Notes: generated by a model from the sequence alone, not told the origin. A stretch of DNA of 8,760 nt from CAZCFB01 sp964511535 (GCA_964511535.1 CAZEFW010000247.1:1-8760); one strand, 5' to 3'; positions 1 to 5,925 are shown, counted from the first letter of the stretch. Numbers and translations are program-made.

Positions 1-207
1 CCAAAGAAGAAGGCGCCGGCAAAGAAGAAGGCCGCACCAAAGAAGAAGGCGCCGGCCAGGAAGAAGGCCGCTCCAAAGAAGAAGGCGCCGGCAAAGAAGA
101 AGGCCGCCGCCAAGAAGAAGGCCGCGCCCAAGAAGAAGCCCGCGCCCAAGAAGAAGCCCCCCGCCAACAAGAACCCCCCCCCCAACAACAACCCCCCCCC
201 GAAGAAC
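1..207 (+). repeat. 18-bp tandem repeat encoding KKKAPA/KKKAAP hexapeptides
   Basis: Codons repeat every 18 bases as three Lys codons (AAG AAG AAG) followed by Ala/Pro codons, in an alternating 36-base super-period. Units are nearly identical at 1-140, then diverge through G-to-C changes up to the gap at 208. The array probably continues through the gap, since 227-322 carries decayed units of the same type. The pattern gives a protein of variable tail length and is difficult to assemble from short reads. Confidence 0.85.
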
Positions 208-322
208 NNNNNNNNNNNNNNNNNNGGCGCCCCCAATGAAGAAGGCTTCCCAAAAGAAAAAGTCGCCGGCAAAGAATAAGGCCGCCCTCAAGAAGAAGGC
301 CCCCAAGAAGAAGCGGCGTTAG
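1..322 (+). CDS. Histone H1-like Lys/Ala/Pro-rich protein, C-terminal part only (gap inside)
   Basis: This is the 3' part of a gene whose start lies outside the window. Frame 1 (1-207) reads as alternating hexapeptides of the type KKKAPA and KKKAAP. After the N run the same kind of sequence continues in frame 2 and ends KKKAPKKKRR with a TAG at 320-322. Such tails occur in bacterial histone H1-like proteins (AlgP, Hc1 and HU-with-tail types), where they bind DNA or RNA non-specifically and compact the nucleoid. That role is inferred here from composition only, because the globular part is missing. The frame change between the two halves and the drift from Lys to Asn and from Ala to Pro at about 150-207 point to poor base calls and an unresolved gap rather than a real frameshift. 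The CPBP gene follows after 6 bp, so the two are probably co-transcribed. Any Lys-rich tail protein is an alternative identity. Confidence 0.7.
   Translation, partial: QRRRRRQRRRPHQRRRRRPGRRPLQRRRRRQRRRPPPRRRPRPRRSPRPRRSPPPTRTPPPTTTPPRRXXXXXXXAPPMKKASQKKKSPAKNKAALKKKAPKKKRR
208..225. other. Assembly gap (18 Ns)
   Basis: Eighteen undetermined bases interrupt the Lys-rich repeat. Reading frames on the two sides differ (frame 1 before, frame 2 after), so the true gap length is unlikely to be 18 as given. Flanking sequence on both sides contains improbable substitutions (AAG to AAC before it, AAG to ATG or AAT after it). Confidence 0.97.
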
Positions 323-328
323 CCTCCG

Positions 329-1045
329 ATGACCAGCCGTGGCACCCAGAGCGGGAGGACCAACCTCCTCACCAGCGTGGTGTTGGTCATTCCTCTGGTG
401 GTTTTTTATGGAGTCGGCGTCCTGTTCAGCGCAGGCGCCATCAACGGCGCGGACTTCCTGACCCAGAGCCTGCTCATGCTGCTGGGGACCCGGGGATACC
501 TGATCTTCCAGGGATTGCTCGTGCTTGGCTTCGTGGGCCTGGTGCTTCACCTCCGCCGCAGCCAGCGCTTCGAGCTCAACCAGTTCTTCCCCGTGGTGTT
601 CGAGAGCGGAATCTACGCCCTGACCATGGGGACCCTGATCATCTTCGTCATGGTTGACCTGCTCGGTATCGATCCGCGGCTGGCGGCTGGGGTGGATCCT
701 CTCGAGGGGAAAGGGGTGTTCGACCGCATGGTCATGGCGGTGGGCGCGGGCGTTTACGAGGAGCTCGCGTTCCGGCTGCTGCTGCTCAACGGGCTGGTGC
801 TGCTGTGTGAAAAGGTGCTCGATCTTCGCCCGGGCCTGGCGCTGGCCCTGAGCATCATCGGCAGCTCACTGCTGTTCGCCGGGGCGCACCATGTGGGCCC
901 CCTGGGTGAGCCGCTACGGGTGGGAGTCTTCACCTACCGCGCCATGGCCGGGCTGATCTTCGCGCTGCTCTACCAGTACCGCAGCTTCGCCATCGCCGTT
1001 TACACTCACGCCATCTATGATGTTTATGTCTTCCTGCTTCATTGA
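329..1045 (+). CDS. CPBP-family intramembrane metalloprotease
   Basis: A 238-residue, strongly hydrophobic protein with about six to seven membrane segments (around 13-34, 44-72, 92-112, 135-160, 167-185, 203-228). It carries the three signatures of the CPBP (Abi/Rce1-like) family: EELAFR with Glu144, Glu145 and Arg149; FAGAH with Phe183 and His187; and His227 with Asp231 in THAIYD. In this family the Glu and His residues form the metal-dependent active site of a protease in the inner membrane; bacterial members process lipid-linked or membrane peptides or maintain immunity to bacteriocins. The substrate here is unknown. The ATG lies 6 bp after the stop of the H1-like gene with no evident Shine-Dalgarno, which suggests translational coupling. 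The sensor kinase gene begins 19 bp downstream, so the protease might act on an envelope signal feeding that system; this is inference from position only. Confidence 0.88.
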   Translation: MTSRGTQSGRTNLLTSVVLVIPLVVFYGVGVLFSAGAINGADFLTQSLLMLLGTRGYLIFQGLLVLGFVGLVLHLRRSQRFELNQFFPVVFESGIYALTMGTLIIFVMVDLLGIDPRLAAGVDPLEGKGVFDRMVMAVGAGVYEELAFRLLLLNGLVLLCEKVLDLRPGLALALSIIGSSLLFAGAHHVGPLGEPLRVGVFTYRAMAGLIFALLYQYRSFAIAVYTHAIYDVYVFLLH

Positions 1046-1053
1046 TCTGGACC

Positions 1054-1067
1054 GGAGGCTCTGATTG
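1054..1067 (+). promoter_or_regulatory. Ribosome binding site deciding the TTG start of the sensor kinase
   Basis: GGAGG at 1054-1058 lies six bases before the TTG at 1065-1067. No ATG or GTG in this frame has a comparable site, and the TTG start retains the N-terminal membrane segment. Confidence 0.8.
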
Positions 1068-2246
1068 TCCCAGGCGCTCGTCGTTGCCGGCGTGCTGGCG
1101 CTGGCTGCATTCCTGGCAGCCGTGGCCGCCGTTGCCCTGCGTCGGCTCTCCTCCCAGCGCCGCCTCGTGGCGGTGGAGGCCGCGGAGCACGAGGAGGCCC
1201 GCGCCGCCCTTGACGCGGCCGAGGCGCGCTACCGCGGGGTATTCAACACGGTCACCGAGGGGCTGCTCATCGTGGACAGCGAGGGCACAATCCAGGAGGC
1301 GAACCCCGCGGCCTGCACCATCCTGGGCCGCGACCTCGGCGAGCTGTTCGGCGAGCCCCTCGCGCAGCTATGGGCGCCGGGCCACGAGAACACGCCCGCG
1401 GAGCTGACGCGCCAGATCGACCAGCAGGGCTCGGCGAGGGTCGACTCGGTGCTTCGCCGCATTGACGGCGCCAGCCTGGACGTGGAGGTGCGCGGCGCCC
1501 GGATCACGCTGGAGGGTCACCCCAGCTTGCTGGTGATCCTCACCGACATGAGCGGACGCGCCGGGGCGGTGCACCACCACGCCATGCTCTCGCGCAAGGT
1601 GCTCATGGCCCAGGAGGAGGAGCGGGCGCGGCTGAGCCGGGAGCTGCACGACGAGTTGGGCCAGGTGCTCACCGCCCTGCGCTTCGAGCTCGACTTCCTG
1701 CACCGCAAGGGGGGCGGGCTGCCCGAGGAGACCGCCGCTGGCTTCGTCAAGGCGCTGGGGATGGTGGAGGACGCCGCCGACGAGCTGCGGCGAATCTGCC
1801 GTGGACTCCGCCCGCCGCTGCTGGACGACCTCGGCCTGGTCCCGGCCGTGCAGACCATGGTGGAGGAGTTCGAGGCTCACACCCAGATCCCGGTGGCCCT
1901 CGAGCTGCGCTTCCCCGGCGACCTGCGGGTGCCGCCCGAGGTGGCCCTGTGCACGTACCGCGTGGTCCAGGAATCGCTGAACAACGCTTGCCGCCACTCG
2001 GGCGCGCGGGAGATGCGGGTGGTGCTGGAGCGAGAGGTCAACTGTCTGCTGCTGATGGTCTACGACGACGGCAAGGGGTTCGCCCAGGCGAAGGCGGCGA
2101 GCGCCGGGGGCGGCGGGCTGGCGGGTATGCGCGAGCGCGCGCACCTGGCCGGGGGTACACTCGAGCTGCGGTCGGAGCCGATGCAGGGCACCCGGATCAC
2201 GCTGCGGGTTCCATTGCCAGAGATCTCCGAGCTGGAGGAGTCATGA
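1065..2246 (+). CDS. PAS-containing sensor histidine kinase, HisKA_3 (NarX/UhpB type)
   Basis: A 393-residue membrane-tethered kinase. One N-terminal membrane segment lies at about 4-26, then a short coiled linker (33-55), a PAS-like domain (about 55-165), a HisKA_3 dimerisation domain (175-250) and an HATPase_c domain (290-385). The H-box has His195 in ELHDELGQ. The following Asp196 to Gln200 matches the DxxxQ phosphatase motif of HisKA_3 kinases, so both kinase and phosphatase activity on the partner are expected. The N-box is ESLNNACRH (Glu303, Asn307), the G1 box DDGKGF (334-339) and the G2 box GGGGLAGMRERA (348-359). There is essentially no periplasmic domain, so sensing should be cytosolic or within the membrane. 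The start is TTG at 1065, backed by GGAGG at 1054-1058 with a 6-base spacer and by no better ATG. The regulator gene overlaps its stop, so the two are a cognate pair. Confidence 0.93.
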   Translation: MSQALVVAGVLALAAFLAAVAAVALRRLSSQRRLVAVEAAEHEEARAALDAAEARYRGVFNTVTEGLLIVDSEGTIQEANPAACTILGRDLGELFGEPLAQLWAPGHENTPAELTRQIDQQGSARVDSVLRRIDGASLDVEVRGARITLEGHPSLLVILTDMSGRAGAVHHHAMLSRKVLMAQEEERARLSRELHDELGQVLTALRFELDFLHRKGGGLPEETAAGFVKALGMVEDAADELRRICRGLRPPLLDDLGLVPAVQTMVEEFEAHTQIPVALELRFPGDLRVPPEVALCTYRVVQESLNNACRHSGAREMRVVLEREVNCLLLMVYDDGKGFAQAKAASAGGGGLAGMRERAHLAGGTLELRSEPMQGTRITLRVPLPEISELEES

Positions 2247-2881
2247 TCGAGGTGCTGGTGGTGGACGATCACACCCTGGTGCGCGACGGCCTGGTCAGAC
2301 TGCTGGAGCTGGAGCCCGACCTGCGCGTGGTCGCCCAGTGCGGCTCGGGCAAGGAGGCGGTGGCGCTGTACGAGCAACAGCGCCCCGACGTGGTTGTCCT
2401 CGACTTCAGCCTGCCCGACATCGACGGGCTGGAGACCACCCGCCGCATCCTGGACATGGATCCCAGCGCGCGCGTGCTCATCCTGACCATGTACGCCAGC
2501 GAGGAGTACGCCGCGCGGCTGATCCGGGCCGGCGCCGTGGGCTACCTGGTCAAGGCGGCGTCCACTGACGAGCTGCTCGCTGCCATCCGCAAGGTTGTTG
2601 ACCGCGGCATCTATGTGTCGTCCTCCATCATGGCGCGCATGGTGGAGCCGTCAGAGTTATCGTCGGAGCAGGATCCCGAGCAGCAGCTATCTGACCGCGA
2701 GCTGCAGGTGCTGGTGCGCCTGGCCCGAGGCGCCACCACCCGGGAAGTCTCCGGCTCCCTCGACCTGAGCGTCTCCACGGTGGACACCTACCGGCGCCGC
2801 ATCCTGGAGAAGCTTGGCCTGCGCAACAACTCTGACCTGACCCGCTTCGCGATCCGCCGCAACCTCATCGACCTCGACTGA
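2243..2881 (+). CDS. NarL/FixJ-family response regulator (REC + LuxR-type HTH)
   Basis: A 212-residue transcription factor. The receiver domain (1-120) has the acidic pair Asp8/Asp9, phosphoacceptor Asp54 (VVLDFSLP), the switch Thr82 and conserved Lys104. A linker (about 122-147) leads to a LuxR/GerE-type helix-turn-helix (148-205) that begins LSDRELQVL and has the typical TREVSGSLDLSVSTVDTYRR recognition region. It should be phosphorylated by the upstream kinase and bind DNA as a dimer; its targets cannot be told from this window. The ATG at 2243 overlaps the kinase stop as ATGA, with GGAGG at 2234-2238 four bases upstream, so translation is coupled. The frame is open further 5' inside the kinase gene, but that extension is not the real protein because the receiver starts exactly at this Met. 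No clear terminator follows; the convergent aminotransferase gene ends 45 bp away. Confidence 0.95.
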   Translation: MIEVLVVDDHTLVRDGLVRLLELEPDLRVVAQCGSGKEAVALYEQQRPDVVVLDFSLPDIDGLETTRRILDMDPSARVLILTMYASEEYAARLIRAGAVGYLVKAASTDELLAAIRKVVDRGIYVSSSIMARMVEPSELSSEQDPEQQLSDRELQVLVRLARGATTREVSGSLDLSVSTVDTYRRRILEKLGLRNNSDLTRFAIRRNLIDLD

Positions 2882-2893
2882 TTCCCCTCCAAC

Positions 2894-2911
2894 GTGGACG
2901 TGGACGTGGAC
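2894..2911. repeat. Three tandem copies of GTGGAC
   Basis: GTGGAC occurs three times in a row in the 45-bp spacer between the convergent response regulator and aminotransferase genes. The last copy can pair its GTGG (2906-2909) with CCAC (2913-2916) over a three-base loop, too weak to call a terminator. Function unknown; it may be a slippage product. Confidence 0.7.
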
Positions 2912-2923
2912 GCCACCTGCCAC

Positions 2924-2944
2924 CCGTCAGCCGTCAGCCGTCAG
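2924..2944. repeat. Three tandem copies of CCGTCAG covering the aminotransferase stop
   Basis: A perfect 7-bp repeat in three copies. On the minus strand it reads CTGACGG three times. Because the unit is not a multiple of three, its TGA triplets (complementary to 2941-2943, 2934-2936 and 2927-2929) fall in all three frames; the last one is the stop of the class V PLP enzyme gene. Confidence 0.8.
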
Positions 2945-4069
2945 CGCCTCGATTACCCGGGCCACCTCGTCGAGGCTGTTGTAGGCGTGCGGTGACAGCC
3001 TCAGGGAGCCGCCGCGCACCGAGGCCACCACGCCGCGCTCTGCCAGACGCGCCGGCAGGGTGTCAAAGTCCACTCCATCGCGGGTGACCAGCAGGATTCC
3101 GGAGCGCTCCGCCTCCTGCGCCCGTGGCGACAGCACCTGCCAGCCCCGGGCCTCCAGCCCCCCGGCGAGGGCGTCGGTGAGCTGGAGGATGCGTGCCGAG
3201 ATCTGGTCAACCCCGGCCTCCAGGATCAGCTCCAGACACCCGGTCAGGCCGCTGACCCCCGCGACGTTGTACGCCCCCTCCTCGTAGCGCGCGGCGGTGG
3301 CCTTCAGCGGCTGCTCCAGGTCGAAGAACTCGAACGGCTCCTCCACGGACAGCCAGCCCTGGACCGCGGGGTCGATCCGCTCCAGCGCCCGCCTGGACGC
3401 GTAGCCCAGCCCCACGCCCTCCGGCCCGAGCAGCCACTTGTGTGAGTCAGCCGAGAGCAGGTCCACACCGCAGCCGGCCACATCCAGCGGAAACGCGCCC
3501 AGCCCCTGGATGGCGTCCAGCACGAAGAGCGCGTCATGCTCCCGGCAAAGCTGTGCCACCGGCGCCAGGTCGAGGCGGAAGCCGGAGAGGAACTGGACGA
3601 AGCTCACCGACAGGGCCACGGTGCGCGCGTCCACCGCCGCCGCCAGGTCGTCGAGCAGCACCCTGCCCTGCCGCTGAGGCACCAATCGCACCTCCACCCC
3701 ACGCTTCCGCAACGGCAACCATGGGCGCAGGTTGGCCGGAAACTCGCGCTCCACCAGCACCACGTTGTCACCCGGGCCGCAGGGCAACCCGGTGGCCGCT
3801 ATGGAGATCCCCTGGGTGGTTGAGCGAACCACGAAGACCTGATCGGCGGGGGCGTTGAGCAGCTCACCCCCGAGCTTGCGGCAGCGCGCCAGCGGGGCCG
3901 CGATGGGCGTCGGGTAGTTGGCGGCCCCGTGGGCCCCGAGCTCGTCCAGGTAGCCGACCATGCGCTCCCTGCAGAGCCGCGGCAGCGGCGAGACCGCAGC
4001 GTGGTTCATGTAGGCGTACCGTCGAGTGACGTCGAACTCTTTCCTCAGGGTGGTGAAGGTGTCGCGCAT
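2927..4069 (-). CDS. Class V PLP-dependent enzyme (aminotransferase / cysteine desulfurase-like fold)
   Basis: A 380-residue cytosolic enzyme, near the usual length of the family. Features of the class V (NifS/CsdA/isopenicillin-N epimerase-like) fold in order: an N-terminal YMNHAAVSPLP segment (20-30); RSTTQGI (82-88), which contacts the PLP phosphate; VLDAIQ with Asp185, expected to bind the pyridine nitrogen; SADSHKWLLGPEG with the Schiff-base Lys211; and RLSPHAYNS with Arg357, expected to bind the substrate carboxylate. I see no obvious Cys-loop of a classical IscS, so sulfur transfer is not supported; an epimerase, lyase or aminotransferase role is equally possible and the substrate is unknown. 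The start chosen is the ATG at 4069; GGAGGAG lies about 13 bases upstream, longer than ideal. It overlaps the end of the membrane glycosyltransferase gene by 25 bp, so they form an operon. The same frame stays open upstream to 5221, but that part is the shadow of the overlapping gene. Confidence 0.9.
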   Translation of the reverse strand: MRDTFTTLRKEFDVTRRYAYMNHAAVSPLPRLCRERMVGYLDELGAHGAANYPTPIAAPLARCRKLGGELLNAPADQVFVVRSTTQGISIAATGLPCGPGDNVVLVEREFPANLRPWLPLRKRGVEVRLVPQRQGRVLLDDLAAAVDARTVALSVSFVQFLSGFRLDLAPVAQLCREHDALFVLDAIQGLGAFPLDVAGCGVDLLSADSHKWLLGPEGVGLGYASRRALERIDPAVQGWLSVEEPFEFFDLEQPLKATAARYEEGAYNVAGVSGLTGCLELILEAGVDQISARILQLTDALAGGLEARGWQVLSPRAQEAERSGILLVTRDGVDFDTLPARLAERGVVASVRGGSLRLSPHAYNSLDEVARVIEALTADG

Positions 4070-5385
4070 GGTCCGGGAGTATCTCCTCCGGCCAGGTCCC
4101 GGGGCAACCGCCACCAGGCATTTGCCAGCATGGCAAGCAGCAGCAGATTTCGCAGGTTGAGCAGCAGCACCATGCCAGGCTGCAAGGACCAGAGCTTGCG
4201 ATAGGCCCAGGGGTAGAAGCCGTGAGTCGCCGCGGCGGAGGCCAGCAACAACACCCCTGCGGGCTCTCCCCGGCGACCCGAAGCAGCGATCCCGGCGGTC
4301 AGGGGCATGAGCCAGATCAGAAACTGGGGCGAGAGCACCTTGTTGACCAGCACGAAGACCAGCATCAGCGCCAGGCACAGGGCGCTGAACCGCGCGCCGT
4401 GGCCTGGCTCGGGGCCGGGCCGCGATGCGGCGCCCTGCCAGGCGCGAACAGCCGTCAGCAGCAGCCCGGCGAACATCAGGTGCAGCGGGGCCTGGCGCAG
4501 GACGCCGTCCAGCGACGAGGAGACATTGACCGAGCCCATGGCGAAGCCAACGCTCGCGTCCAACGCTCCCGCCGCCCGCAGCAGCAGGACCAGCCCACCG
4601 CCCACCGATTCGAGCTGGATCCCGCGCGCCAGGTGGAAAGAAAAGGTACGCCAGATCCCTGCCCCACACAGCAGGTACCAGGCCGCCACCATCAGCCCGG
4701 CCATAACCGCCGCCCCCGCCATGGCCGCGCCCGCCTGCCGCCGCTGTGGCGCGGCGCCGGACCAGGGCAGCAGCAAGAGCAACAGCCCGGCGCCCATGGC
4801 CACGCCGGGGACGATCTTGGTCAGCACGCCCGCGGCCGCCATGGCTCCGGCGGCCATGGCCCAGGCCGCGGACCTTTGGGCCGCGCAGCGCGCGAAACAG
4901 AGCCCGGAGAGCGCGACCCAAAGACCCACCAGATGATCCAGCCGCGCCACCACCACGGGCCCCAGGGCGCAGCAGAAACCGAGAGACCACCCCAGGGCGC
5001 GGCGGAGCGTCGCGCCATCGCCCCCCACCAGGCGGCAGGCCATGGCGATGTTCGCCAGGTGCAGGATCAACATCCAGACCGCGAACGCCAGGCTGTAGCC
5101 CCGGTGAGAGAGGCTGACCAGCGCTGGCGGCAAAATGGCCGCCAGCGCCCCGGGGGGATACTCGATGGAGATGTCCCGGTACGGCCGGATCCGGGGGGGC
5201 AACCCGGCAGGCGCCCGCCACCCGCCGCCGCGCTTCCCCTCCAGATACCCGAGGTCAGCCTCCCCGTGCAGGGTCATTCGCGCGTACTCGAGGTACAGCC
5301 GCTCGTCCGATGAGGCGGATCGCTCCAGCCGCCACAGGGCGCCAAATAGCAGCAGGTGCAGGAGAATTAGCAGGAGGGTGCGCAT
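4045..5385 (-). CDS. GT87/DUF2029-like polytopic membrane glycosyltransferase
   Basis: A 446-residue integral membrane protein with roughly ten or more hydrophobic segments, consistent with a GT-C fold glycosyltransferase that uses a polyprenyl-phosphate-linked sugar on the periplasmic face. Supporting motifs: an acidic SSDERLYLEYARMTL stretch in the first loop (25-39, Asp27), IEYPPGA (74-80), LDHLVGLW (149-156), the RGIQLES segment (254-260), and NKVLSPQFLIWLMPL (348-362), which closely resembles the conserved C-terminal motif of GT87-like proteins. Donor and acceptor are unknown; lipid, glycan or protein mannosylation are possibilities. The ATG at 5385 keeps the first membrane helix (1-20) but has no Shine-Dalgarno: it directly follows the U-tract of the csp terminator. 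A later start at Met37 would delete the first helix and the acidic loop motif and is less likely. It is followed, with 25 bp overlap, by the class V PLP enzyme gene. Confidence 0.8.
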   Translation of the reverse strand: MRTLLLILLHLLLFGALWRLERSASSDERLYLEYARMTLHGEADLGYLEGKRGGGWRAPAGLPPRIRPYRDISIEYPPGALAAILPPALVSLSHRGYSLAFAVWMLILHLANIAMACRLVGGDGATLRRALGWSLGFCCALGPVVVARLDHLVGLWVALSGLCFARCAAQRSAAWAMAAGAMAAAGVLTKIVPGVAMGAGLLLLLLPWSGAAPQRRQAGAAMAGAAVMAGLMVAAWYLLCGAGIWRTFSFHLARGIQLESVGGGLVLLLRAAGALDASVGFAMGSVNVSSSLDGVLRQAPLHLMFAGLLLTAVRAWQGAASRPGPEPGHGARFSALCLALMLVFVLVNKVLSPQFLIWLMPLTAGIAASGRRGEPAGVLLLASAAATHGFYPWAYRKLWSLQPGMVLLLNLRNLLLLAMLANAWWRLPRDLAGGDTPGPCATPSPP

Positions 5386-5417
5386 AAAAAAAGAGGGCGG
5401 AGTTAATCCGCCCTCTT
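5386..5417 (-). terminator. Rho-independent terminator of the cold-shock gene
   Basis: A perfect 10-bp inverted repeat (5391-5400 and 5408-5417) with a 7-base loop; on the minus strand the stem is followed by a run of seven T (complement of 5386-5392). It lies 24 bp after the csp stop codon. The T-run is immediately followed by the ATG of the glycosyltransferase gene, so the terminator occupies the whole leader of that gene. In the plus direction the hairpin is followed only by TAGGTGTTTT, a much weaker tract. Confidence 0.93.
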
Positions 5418-5441
5418 AGGTGTTTTGCTATCTGTGGAGGA

Positions 5442-5642
5442 TCAGACGCGGCGCACGTTGGACGCCTGCAGCCCCTTGGGGCCCTGAGTGACCTCGAACT
5501 CCACTTTGTCTCCCTCGGTCAGGCTCTTGAAGCCGTCCCCCTGGATCGCCGAGTAATGCACGAAGACGTCCTCGCCTCCGTCCTGGGCGATAAAGCCAAA
5601 ACCCTTGGAATCATTGAACCACTTCACTGTACCTGTTTGCAC
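5442..5642 (-). CDS. Cold-shock domain protein (CspA family)
   Basis: A 66-residue, single cold-shock domain protein of standard family length. RNP1 is KGFGFI (13-18) and RNP2 is VFVHY (26-30); the N-terminal GTVKWFN and the closing GPKGLQASNV segment are typical. Members form a five-strand OB-fold barrel, bind single-stranded RNA and DNA, melt RNA secondary structure and can act as transcription antiterminators; this is family knowledge. The start is GTG at 5642 (the codon reads as initiator Met), with an AAGG-containing purine stretch six bases upstream. The leader is long (up to about 105 nt if the tentative promoter is right) and can form hairpins, as is common for csp genes. A strong terminator lies 24 bp after the stop. 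The exact paralogue (cold-inducible or constitutive) cannot be told, so no number is given. Confidence 0.97.
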   Translation of the reverse strand: MQTGTVKWFNDSKGFGFIAQDGGEDVFVHYSAIQGDGFKSLTEGDKVEFEVTQGPKGLQASNVRRV

Positions 5643-5755
5643 TTTCTACCTTCTCTTTCTGGTGGCGGTCCATTTTGGCCGGGGCCGCCTGTTAAGCCCT
5701 CCGCGGAATACGGCCAACTATTCGAAATACCGTTTGCGGAGCGATCTGTGCGCAG

Positions 5756-5782
5756 ATTGTGACGGACAAGTCGTCTAGTCAA
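5756..5782 (-). promoter_or_regulatory. Tentative sigma-70-like promoter for csp
   Basis: On the minus strand TTGACT (5782-5777) matches the -35 consensus in five of six positions. The best -10-like hexamer is CACAAT (5761-5756, four of six) at a short 15-base spacing; CAATCT at 17 bases fits less well. A transcript from here would have a leader of about 105 nt. The -35 lies inside the 5778-5798 dyad. Confidence 0.3.
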
Positions 5783-5798
5783 GTGATATTTCACTGAC
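5778..5798. promoter_or_regulatory. Imperfect dyad overlapping the candidate csp -35 box
   Basis: GTCAAGTGA (5778-5786) and TCACTGAC (5791-5798) are inverted copies, with one extra A in the left arm and a 4-base centre. The core AGTGA/TCACT is perfect. Its size and its position over a -35-like box would fit a dimeric repressor or activator site, but no regulator is identified. Confidence 0.4.
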
Positions 5799-5909
5799 TC
5801 CTGGTGCTCAGGAGCGGAGCAGAACCTGATCAATCGGTGGCCATCGCGCCGGCAACATGGCACTCTGAGCCTTCCGCCAGCCCGCCCAATCCCCGGGTTG
5901 GTACCACTG

Positions 5910-5925
5910 AAAGGAGGTAACGTTG
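5910..5925 (+). promoter_or_regulatory. Strong ribosome binding site deciding a TTG start
   Basis: AAAGGAGGT at 5910-5918 is close to a full anti-16S match and sits five bases (from GGAGG) before the TTG at 5923-5925. No ATG lies in this frame nearby, so the site fixes TTG as the start of the small basic protein. Confidence 0.85.

Larger units (their letters stand above)
5643..5922. promoter_or_regulatory. Divergent intergenic region between csp and a small basic protein gene
   Basis: A 280-bp spacer, locally more AT-rich than the coding DNA around it. It must carry the minus-strand csp leader and probably the promoters of both flanking genes. Visible elements: a possible GGCGG/CCGCC stem at 5664-5689 just upstream of the csp ribosome site; an ATCTG/CAGAT dyad at 5744-5757; a GTCAAGTGA/TCACTGAC dyad at 5778-5798; and a CTCCTG/CAGGAG hairpin at 5798-5814. 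I see no convincing sigma-70 promoter on the plus strand and no recognised riboswitch. Confidence 0.6.

Noticed and set aside
1..207. A CRISPR array or mobile-element repeat
   Set aside because: The repeats are contiguous 18-bp coding units without spacers, and they encode a Lys/Ala/Pro tail.
1368..2144. A 258-codon minus-strand open frame inside the sensor kinase gene
   Set aside because: The plus strand has all kinase boxes in order. The antisense product is His/Gln/Leu-rich with no recognisable fold.
1949..2242. An upstream extension of the response regulator within the kinase gene
   Set aside because: The receiver domain starts exactly at the Met encoded at 2243, which has its own GGAGG and an ATGA overlap with the kinase stop.
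2882..2926. An intrinsic terminator between the response regulator and the PLP enzyme gene
   Set aside because: Only a 4-bp stem can be drawn in the GTGGAC repeat and there is no T-run on either strand.
2927..5221. One 764-codon minus-strand open frame suggesting a large fusion protein
   Set aside because: Only 2927-4069 encodes a recognisable protein (class V PLP enzyme). The part upstream of 4069 lies in a different frame of the membrane glycosyltransferase gene and reads as low-complexity Gly/Arg/Ala-rich shadow sequence.
4222..5313. A 363-codon plus-strand open frame antisense to the glycosyltransferase gene
   Set aside because: Composition is Gln/Arg/Pro/His-rich with no domain, as expected for the complement of GC-rich coding DNA, and the opposite frame has clear membrane helices and family motifs.
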